Below are positions 36,208 to 43,365 of a DNA stretch of 43,365 nucleotides, in pieces. The notes beneath the pieces were generated by a model, which was given only the letters and a program-made list of their open reading frames with translations, did no database searches and was not told where the DNA came from. The position numbers and the translations under genes were made by a program. Position 1 is the first letter of the stretch, and each line of letters starts with the position of its first letter. The stretch is from NCBI GenBank assembly GCA_023489205.1, contig JAMDDF010000047.1, positions 1 through 43,365 on the forward strand. Direction: 5' to 3'. The stretch is from Actinomycetota bacterium (GTDB taxonomy: Bacteria > Actinomycetota > Acidimicrobiia > Acidimicrobiales > Palsa-688).

Positions 36208-37613
36208 GACCCACGAAGCCCAGCGCGACCTTGGCAGGCCCGAGCCGCCTGGCGTCCATGGTGCGCCGGCTGGCTGGCTGGTCCTTTGGCTGGGTCTCGG
36301 CTTGGGCACGCCAACCGGGCCTTGCCCACGCAGCACGGGTAGCCGCAGTTGCGGCCGCCCTTATGGCTGCTCTTTACATCGGGGTGGTGGTCAGCTTTGA
36401 CGTGCTAGACAGCACCCACCTGGTCGGCGCGCTCGATGCCCAACTGGCCGACAGGCTTCAAGACGTGGCGCGCTTGGAGGCCCGCAACCCCGGGGAGGGC
36501 TTGGTCCTGCCCGGCACTACGGGCGCCTCGGAAGGCGGCGCCATAGCTTCTGACAAGGAGGTCGACAGCGACGGCGACAGCGATATCGACGGGCCGCCCG
36601 TGCTCATCTGGCTAGCCGGGAAAAGTGGCAAGGCCGTGGCGCTCAGCACCAACGCTCCCAGCCTCCCCAGCTTGGACTGGGCCGCCTTGGCAGGGCCTGT
36701 CACCATAAGGCTAGGCCACGAAAACTTCCGTCTCCTCGCGACCCGCAGCGCTAGCGGGTGGGTTGTCGCGGGCGAGAGCTTGGCTGACACCGAGCGAGTG
36801 AGCGCCGTCGTCGACAGGGCAGAGCTGATCGCCGGCCCCGTGCTCGTCGTGGCAATGTTCCTGGCAGCACTGGCTATAGGCGTCATGGCTTCCCGCCCCG
36901 TCGAGCAGGCGCGCCGGCGCCAGCTTGACTTCACTGCAGATGCCTCCCACGAGCTGCGCACGCCGCTAACGGTCATAGAAGCTGAGGTTGGCCTCACCCT
37001 GTCAGCGGAGCGCGACAGCACCGCCTACCAAGAAGCCCTCGAACGGATCGGCAAAGAGGGAAAGCGCCTCCGACATATAGTCGAAGAGCTGCTGTTCCTC
37101 GCACGCTTCGATTCTGCTCCCCCGCCCCCCGGCGACGAGCCCGTCGACCTGGCCGCCTTAGCCACCAGCTGTACCGCGCGCTTTGCTGCGGTCGCCGCCA
37201 GCAGCAACATCGACCTTTCGGTGAAGACCGATAGCACCAGCCCCGCGCTTGTCAAGGCACCCCCTGCTTGGCTCGAACGACTTTGTGGCGTGCTGGTCGA
37301 CAACGCCTGTCGCTACGCCGGCCAGGGTGGCTCCGTGGTCGTCACCGTCGCCGCACGCTCAGGTACGGTCAGCCTGGCCGTAGACGACACGGGCCCGGGC
37401 ATACCACCCGAAGCGCGCCCGTGGCTCTTCGACCGGTTCTACAGGGCCAGCCAGGTGGCACAGGACAGCAATACTGGAGCCGGGCTCGGGCTTGCCATCG
37501 CTGACGCAGTGGTAAAGAGCACCGGGGGTAAATGGCGCGTTGGCGACGCCCCGATCGGGGGTGCCCACCTGGAGGTCTCCTGGCGCCGCGCCAGCGTGTT
37601 CAGACAGGTGTGA
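36204..37613 (+). CDS. Membrane sensor histidine kinase with Asp-rich extracytoplasmic loop
   Basis: Kinase of 469 residues from GTG 36204; the longer open frame upstream lies inside the regulator gene. Two transmembrane helices (about 44-68 and 209-229) flank an external sensor of about 140 residues. The phospho-accepting H249 is in DASHELRTPLTV. The ATPase domain has an N box (DNACRYA), G1 (DTGPGIP) and G2 (GAGLGLAI). The sensor contains E-V-D-S-D-G-D-S-D-I-D-G (119-130), an EF-hand-like acidic loop that could bind Ca2+ or another cation; that role is inference. Partner is the OmpR-type regulator just upstream. Confidence 0.92.
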   Translation: MRPTKPSATLAGPSRLASMVRRLAGWSFGWVSAWARQPGLAHAARVAAVAAALMAALYIGVVVSFDVLDSTHLVGALDAQLADRLQDVARLEARNPGEGLVLPGTTGASEGGAIASDKEVDSDGDSDIDGPPVLIWLAGKSGKAVALSTNAPSLPSLDWAALAGPVTIRLGHENFRLLATRSASGWVVAGESLADTERVSAVVDRAELIAGPVLVVAMFLAALAIGVMASRPVEQARRRQLDFTADASHELRTPLTVIEAEVGLTLSAERDSTAYQEALERIGKEGKRLRHIVEELLFLARFDSAPPPPGDEPVDLAALATSCTARFAAVAASSNIDLSVKTDSTSPALVKAPPAWLERLCGVLVDNACRYAGQGGSVVVTVAARSGTVSLAVDDTGPGIPPEARPWLFDRFYRASQVAQDSNTGAGLGLAIADAVVKSTGGKWRVGDAPIGGAHLEVSWRRASVFRQV

Positions 37614-38058
37614 GAAACCTATGTAGCGCGGGGAGCAAGCGGGCCTGCCGAGTGGCCCGTACGATCGCCGCACCGCCCCCGAGCGCGGCCGCGATCAGCG
37701 CGAGACAACCAGCCAGCCTCCAGCGGGCGCACGCGCGTGAGCGCGCCTCGAGGCATTCACGGATCGCACGCCAACCCTCTTCCCCGATCGAGGGGGCTGT
37801 GGAGCCCACGGGCTCATTACTCAAGCTTTTGAGGACCCGAAGCAGGTGCCGGTACCTGGCCAGCTCGGCTTGGCAAGAAAGGCAAGACTGAAGGTGCTCG
37901 GACATGGCCCGGCTTGGCCTCCTGGTGCCGTCAACGACCAAAGGGAGCTCCTCAGACACGGCGTCGCATGAAAGCAGTGCCCGCAAGTACCCGACGCGCA
38001 GAGGGTGCTTGGCGGACCTGCCGACAGGGACGCTAGGAAGCTCAGCTGGCCACGGCAT
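37600..38058 (-). CDS. Membrane anti-sigma factor with zinc-finger motif
   Basis: Predicted regulator of 152 residues from ATG 38058, which overlaps the end of the sigma gene by 17 nt. The cytosolic part has a ZAS-type motif, H55-x3-C59-x2-C62, with an upstream C31. One transmembrane helix (about 114-133) follows, then a short basic outer tail. Such proteins hold ECF sigma factors at the membrane until a redox or envelope signal releases them. Its 3' end overlaps the convergent kinase gene by 14 nt. Confidence 0.8.
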   Translation of the reverse strand: MPWPAELPSVPVGRSAKHPLRVGYLRALLSCDAVSEELPLVVDGTRRPSRAMSEHLQSCLSCQAELARYRHLLRVLKSLSNEPVGSTAPSIGEEGWRAIRECLEARSRACARWRLAGCLALIAAALGGGAAIVRATRQARLLPALHRFLTPV

Positions 38059-38746
38059 CGTCGTCGTCGTTGACAACCGCTCGAGCACCTGGCGAGGTTC
38101 CATCGCCTTGGGGGTGGGGCCCGGCACGCCTCGTGCCGGGCCTTGGGCGCCTACGAGCGCCCGTTTCTTGCACATGGCGGGAGAGGTCCTCGCGCAGGCG
38201 TTTCCTCGCTCGCTGCAAGCGCACCTTGGCAGCCGCTTCTGAGATGCCCACCTGCGACGCGATCGTGCGATGCGAAAGGTCATAGATGTCGCGCAACACC
38301 ACTACCTGTCGCAGCCGCCAAGGCAAGCGCATCAGCGCCTCGGCCAATATGGCCCGCTCGTCCCACGAGGAAGCCGCAGTCTCGGGGTCGTGCTCGGGAC
38401 GTGAGTCCGCCAAGCTCGCGAGGCCTTCGCCCTCGGGGTCGAGGTGGTCATGCCAAGCACGCCTCTTACTGGCCATTTGGTTGCTCGCACAGTTCGCCGT
38501 GACCCTGTACAACCAGGTAGAAAACCGTGCCTCACCCCGGAACCTCGGCAGGCTGCGAAAGGCTCTAAGGTAGGCCTCTTGGGTCACGTCCAAGGCATCC
38601 TGCTCGTTGCCCGTCAAACGGAAGGCGAGGGTGTAGGTGCTTTGCCAGGTGGCATGGACGAGCTGCTCCGGAGCACCCGGGTCACCTCGGCGCACAGCGT
38701 CCACCAAGACCTCGAGCGCCTTGTCGCTCAGGTGGCGCCCGGGCAA
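38042..38746 (-). CDS. ECF-type RNA polymerase sigma factor
   Basis: Sigma-70 family member of 234 residues. Region 2 contains DALDVTQEAYLRAFRSLPRF and RFSTWLYRVTANCA. Region 4 contains LPWRLRQVVVLRDIYDLSHRTIA and the recognition helix SEAAAKVRLQRARKRL. Region 3 is missing, as in ECF sigmas. A disordered C-terminal tail of about 35 residues ends in an Asp run. The start is TTG 38746, only 5 nt after the rpmG stop; other starts slightly downstream are possible. The rpmG-sigma-anti-sigma order suggests that sigma level follows the ribosomal-protein transcript. Confidence 0.88.
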   Translation of the reverse strand: MPGRHLSDKALEVLVDAVRRGDPGAPEQLVHATWQSTYTLAFRLTGNEQDALDVTQEAYLRAFRSLPRFRGEARFSTWLYRVTANCASNQMASKRRAWHDHLDPEGEGLASLADSRPEHDPETAASSWDERAILAEALMRLPWRLRQVVVLRDIYDLSHRTIASQVGISEAAAKVRLQRARKRLREDLSRHVQETGARRRPRPGTRRAGPHPQGDGTSPGARAVVNDDDDAVAS

Positions 38747-38751
38747 AGCCC

Positions 38752-38916
38752 TTACCTGGTCTCCTTGTGGAGGGTGTGACAGCGGTCCCAGCGACAGTAC
38801 TTGCGTATCTCGATGCGGTCGCGGTCGTTTTGCTTGTTCTTGGTCGTTATGTAATTGCGCCGTTTGCAGACCTCGCAGGCCAGTGTCACCTGCACCCTTC
38901 TGTCACTCTTGGCCAT
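38752..38916 (-). CDS. rpmG: 50S ribosomal protein L33
   Basis: Ribosomal protein of 54 residues, begun by ATG 38916 with AAGGAG 8 nt upstream. The core [21 protein letters not shown] is typical of L33. It looks like a zinc (C+) form, with C14 and C17 in place, but the second pair is C41 and C46 rather than the usual C-x2-C. The expected Cys position is D44 (CRWDRC). The zinc ribbon is therefore rearranged or only partly liganded. It lies downstream of tRNA-Thr and tRNA-Met, the usual actinobacterial order, but far from tRNA-Trp/secE. Confidence 0.93.
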   Translation of the reverse strand: MAKSDRRVQVTLACEVCKRRNYITTKNKQNDRDRIEIRKYCRWDRCHTLHKETR

Positions 38917-38958
38917 CTGGCCCTCTCCTTAGTAACTGAGTGTTGAACAGCTCCTGCG

Positions 38959-39031
38959 TAGCGGCGGTCGGACTCGAACCGACGACTCCTCGATTATGAG
39001 CCGAGTGCTCTGCCAACTGAGCTACGCCGCC
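38959..39031 (-). tRNA. tRNA-Met (elongator, anticodon CAT)
   Basis: The minus-strand cloverleaf has acceptor GGCGGCG (39031-39025) paired with CGCCGCT (38966-38960, one G-U pair). The anticodon loop is CTCATAA with CAT at 38998-38996, and the T-loop is GTTCGAG. The normal G1 pairing, without the C1-A72 mismatch of initiators, makes it elongator Met. CCA is not encoded. It sits 42 nt upstream of rpmG. Confidence 0.95.
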
Positions 39032-39211
39032 CTGCCTCCCATGCCCGGCCTCCCGGCTGGTGCAGGCCGAACCCTAAACGCCTCTCCACGTCGGTAAGCC
39101 CCGTTCAAAGCTTGTGCATAGATGGCGAGTGTAACTGACAAAGCACACCGGGCGGGAGCTGGCGGGACTCGGGCGAGTAGGCCAGCGGTACAGCCCCCCG
39201 TGCCGACAGGG

Positions 39212-39284
39212 AGCCCCCTGTCGGAATCGAACCGACGACACCAGCCTTACCATGGCTGTGCTCTGCCGACTGAGCTAAGGGGGC
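39212..39284 (-). tRNA. tRNA-Thr (anticodon GGT)
   Basis: The minus-strand cloverleaf has acceptor GCCCCCT (39284-39278) with AGGGGGC (39219-39213). The anticodon stem is CAGCC/GGCTG around ATGGTAA, anticodon GGT (39251-39249), with T-loop GTTCGAT. CCA is not encoded. A 9-bp inverted repeat, CCGACAGGG with CCCTGTCGG, spans its 3' end into the trailer. The 180 nt to tRNA-Met hold no recognisable gene. Confidence 0.96.
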
Positions 39285-39328
39285 GGGCTCGCCAGTACTG
39301 CTGGGAGCGCAGCTCATAGTAGCCTGTG

Positions 39329-39355
39329 CCTAGCATCCCTGGCTAGGTCCTAGCC
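39329..39355. promoter_or_regulatory. Palindrome cluster between tRNA-Thr and GNAT gene (operator candidate)
   Basis: A perfect 15-bp palindrome GGCTAGG-T-CCTAGCC (39341-39355) is preceded by another half-site CCTAGC (39329-39334), giving three half-sites in 27 bp between divergent genes. TAGCCT (39351-39356) ends 7 nt before the GTG of the acetyltransferase and could be a leaderless -10. A minus-strand TACTAT near 39317-39322 could serve tRNA-Thr. Confidence 0.4.
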
Positions 39356-39363
39356 TGTCGGGC

Positions 39364-39882
39364 GTGGGAGCAGGCCCCAGTGAAAAAGTCGCCCTGCGGG
39401 TCGTACCGGTCACCTCGGCGCACGCCGAAGGCACGCGGGCCATATACAACGAGGCCGTCGAGACCACCACGGCAACTTTCGAGATGACCCCCCGCTCGGC
39501 TTCCGAGCAGCTCGAATGGGTAAACGAGCACTCGGGTGCCTACCCGGCGGTGGTGGCGCTCGGGGAAGGCGGACAGGTCCTGGGCTTCGGGTCGCTTTCC
39601 CCCTACCGGCCTCGGCCCGCGTACAGCACGACGGTCGAGGACTCCGTGTACGTCCACTCGCTCTACCGCCGGCGAGGAGTGGGCAAAGTGCTCCTAGAAG
39701 AGCTAGTCGACCTGGCCGGTGCTTATGGGTTCCACGCCATCATCGCCCGCATCGCGGGCGGCAACGAACCATCGGTCCTCCTTCACAAGGCGTGCGGCTT
39801 CGAGGTGATCGGGGTCGAAAAACAGGTCGGGCGCAAGTTTGGCCAATGGCTCGACGTCGTGTGCATGGAACGACTCCTCTGA
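39364..39882 (+). CDS. GNAT-family N-acetyltransferase (phosphinothricin acetyltransferase-like)
   Basis: Acetyl-CoA-dependent transferase of 172 residues, close to the Bar/Pat group that acetylates phosphinothricin, methionine sulfoximine or related amines. The N-terminal segment RAIYNEAVETTTATFE and the acetyl-CoA loop VHSLYRRRGVGKVLLEEL are typical. The C-terminal block KFGQWLDVVCMERLL also fits the group. GTG start at 39364 with no Shine-Dalgarno; the transcript may be leaderless. The true substrate is unknown; many members act on cell metabolites rather than herbicides. Confidence 0.88.
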   Translation: MGAGPSEKVALRVVPVTSAHAEGTRAIYNEAVETTTATFEMTPRSASEQLEWVNEHSGAYPAVVALGEGGQVLGFGSLSPYRPRPAYSTTVEDSVYVHSLYRRRGVGKVLLEELVDLAGAYGFHAIIARIAGGNEPSVLLHKACGFEVIGVEKQVGRKFGQWLDVVCMERLL

Positions 39883-39928
39883 GGCCTCCCAGCTGGGCCT
39901 GCGGCCACCCAGACCTGGGCGCCCAGAC

Positions 39929-42192
<2,264 letters not shown>

Positions 42193-42239
42193 GCCCCTGA
42201 AGGCTACCAGTCGGCGCACTTCGGCTACGCTACGGCGCC

Positions 42240-43206
42240 GTGCCGTCTGAAAAGCGCGTCCAGCAGCGACGAAACAGGACCATGAAAGAGCTGCGCATGC
42301 AGCAGGAGCAAAGGAGGCGGCGCCAGCGCATCTTCCTCGGCGGAACTGGCGCAGCCATCGTCATCGTGGTGATCGTTGTGGTGGTCACAGTCGCCACCGG
42401 AGGAAAGAAAAAGCCGGTGGCGTCCAAGACATCGGGTTCGTCCACCTCGACGACGGCTTCGACCACGACCTCCACGGCGCCCCCGGTCTCGGTGCCGCTG
42501 ATAGCCGCTCCCGCCAAGGTTGGCTGCCCACCGATCACCGGGTCCACCAAGCACTACACCCGCTTCTCGTCCAAGCCGCCGATGTGCATCGACCCGGCAA
42601 AAACCTACACGGCCAACATCGACACCACGGCCGGCAAGATCACAGTCGCCCTGAGAGCGGCCCAGAACCCCGTCACGGTCAACAATTTCGTGTTCTTGTC
42701 CCTCTACCACTTCTACGACGGCACAGCCTTCCAGCGCGTCTGCACGGGCCTCGGTTCGCTCGTGGCCGGGCGGGTGGTCTTGCGCAGGCGAGTGGTCCTT
42801 CGTGTTCTTGTCCCTCTACCACTTCTACGACGGCACAGCCTTCCAGCGCGTCTGCACGGGCTTCGTGGACCAAGGCGGGGACCCGACCGGGACAGGGGCC
42901 GGCGGGCCGGGGTACTCCTTTGACGGAGGTGCCCCCAAGAGCGCCAGCGTCTACACGGCAGGGGCGCTCGCCATGGCCAACTCGGGCAGCCCCAGCAGCG
43001 ACGGGAGCCAGTTCTTCTTCGTTGTGGGCAGCGGTGGCAAGGGGCTGTCAGCGAACTACAGCTACTTTGGCCAGGCAACAGGGGCGAGCAGCCTCGCTGT
43101 GCTCAACAAGATAAACGCTGGTGGCAGTTCGTCGGCTTCCACCAATGGCAGTTGCCCGCCCAAGGTCGTCTACAAGGTCACCAGCATCAAGATCACGGAG
43201 TCCTGA
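42240..43206 (+). pseudogene. Cyclophilin-type peptidyl-prolyl isomerase, frame broken by 112-bp duplication
   Basis: The 5' frame (42240-42923) encodes a basic tail, one transmembrane helix (about 32-54), a Thr/Ser linker and the start of a cyclophilin domain. The 3' frame (to 43206) encodes the rest, with FVDQGGDPTGTGAGGPG and DGSQFFFVVG. A 63-bp segment occurs twice, at 42687-42749 and 42799-42861, separated by 49 bp. The 112-bp insertion is not a multiple of three, so the frames are split. Removing 112 bp restores a continuous 284-residue membrane-anchored isomerase. This is either a genuine recent lesion or an assembly error. Confidence 0.88.
42687..42861 (+). repeat. 63-bp perfect direct repeat with 49-bp spacer inside the cyclophilin gene
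   Basis: Copies at 42687-42749 and 42799-42861 are identical over 63 bases and encode the same cyclophilin segment (FVFLSLYHFYDGTAFQRVCTG). The spacer 42750-42798 does not match a cyclophilin in any frame and has no obvious source in the window. Identity with no drift implies a very recent event or an artefact. Confidence 0.97.
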
Positions 43207-43223
43207 CCACAGGCCGGTGCTGA

Positions 43224-43241
43224 GAGGCCGGACTGGGCCTC
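43224..43241. terminator. Short hairpin between convergent genes
   Basis: GAGGCC (43224-43229) and GGCCTC (43236-43241) form a 6-bp stem with a 6-nt loop between the cyclophilin stop and the stop of the minus-strand membrane protein. There is no U-tract; a weak bidirectional terminator is possible. Confidence 0.35.
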
Positions 43242-43365
43242 ACGACAAGCCGACAAGTACGGCGAGGAAAACCGCGTAGGCAGCCGCCAAAAGACCAGCC
43301 GTGGAGCGGTCCACACCCCGGCCGGCGTAAGCAAGGCCCACAGCGGCTAACGTGATGCCCGCCGG
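43240..43365 (-). CDS. C-terminus of a membrane protein (possible CaCA-type cation exchanger), partial
   Basis: An open minus-strand frame enters from the right edge and stops at TGA 43242-43240, giving 41 visible residues. They include two hydrophobic stretches (GITLAAVGLAYAG and GLLAAAYAVFLAVLVGL) joined by a short charged loop (GRGVDRST). The pattern of the final helix resembles the C-terminus of calcium/sodium exchangers, but too little is present to be sure. Confidence 0.5.
   Translation of the reverse strand, partial: PAGITLAAVGLAYAGRGVDRSTAGLLAAAYAVFLAVLVGLS

Overview
High-GC actinobacterial DNA. Many starts are GTG or TTG, RpoB/RpoC and the L10-L12/L1-L11/NusG/SecE order are of actinobacterial type, some genes look leaderless, and there is a DPA (decaprenylphosphoryl-arabinose type) lipid-sugar pathway. 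The secreted-repeat, ferric-reductase and FMN-binding genes would suit an iron-handling lineage such as Acidimicrobiia, but that placement is inference. No insertion sequence, CRISPR array, rRNA or prophage was seen.

Layout. (1) 1-10291, all minus strand: the transcription/translation block tRNA-Trp, secE, nusG, rplK, rplA, rplJ, rplL, rpoB and rpoC (rpoC runs off the left edge). It has an L10 leader candidate and hairpins before rpoB. (2) 10498-12291: an orphan NarL-type response regulator and a zinc alcohol dehydrogenase, both minus. (3) 12599-15543, plus: a peroxide-stress operon of a PerR-type regulator, rubrerythrin, a GlpC/HdrD-like Fe-S protein and a DUF3501 protein. (4) 15640-18423: a small membrane protein, a DtxR-family regulator that has lost metal ligands, a COG4315 secreted-repeat protein and an exported alpha/beta hydrolase. 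(5) 18710-24809: a sulfation cluster with a PAPS-type sulfotransferase, a giant MFS transporter fused to an arylsulfotransferase (ASST) domain, a CysQ-type PAP phosphatase and a Tat-exported ASST paralogue. (6) 25011-28166: a compact ubiA-dprE1-dprE2 operon for a polyprenyl-phosphoryl pentose donor. (7) 28190-31932: a divergent pair of membrane-anchored surface proteins, a double beta-propeller and a phosphodiester glycosidase. (8) 32044-37613: a triple secreted-repeat protein, an FMN-binding protein with a ferric-reductase-like flavocytochrome, and an OmpR/histidine-kinase pair. (9) 37600-39284, minus: tRNA-Thr, tRNA-Met, rpmG, an ECF sigma factor and its anti-sigma factor. (10) 39364-43365: a GNAT acetyltransferase, lysC-asd (minus), a cyclophilin gene broken by a 63-bp direct repeat, and the end of a membrane protein.

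How the parts relate. Elsewhere in Actinobacteria tRNA-Thr, tRNA-Met, rpmG, tRNA-Trp, secE and nusG lie close together. Here about 28.5 kb of envelope, redox and sulfation genes separates rpmG from tRNA-Trp. The best candidate for an undescribed system is the sulfation cluster. A cytosolic sulfotransferase and PAP phosphatase could make a sulfated carrier. The MFS-ASST fusion could export it and, with the Tat-exported paralogue, pass the sulfate to a surface acceptor. An extra transmembrane helix after the 14-helix transporter would put the fused ASST domain outside the cell. Both ASST domains keep three His and one Arg at identical spacing. The neighbouring DPA operon and phosphodiester glycosidase suggest a glycan or glycolipid acceptor, but this is inference.
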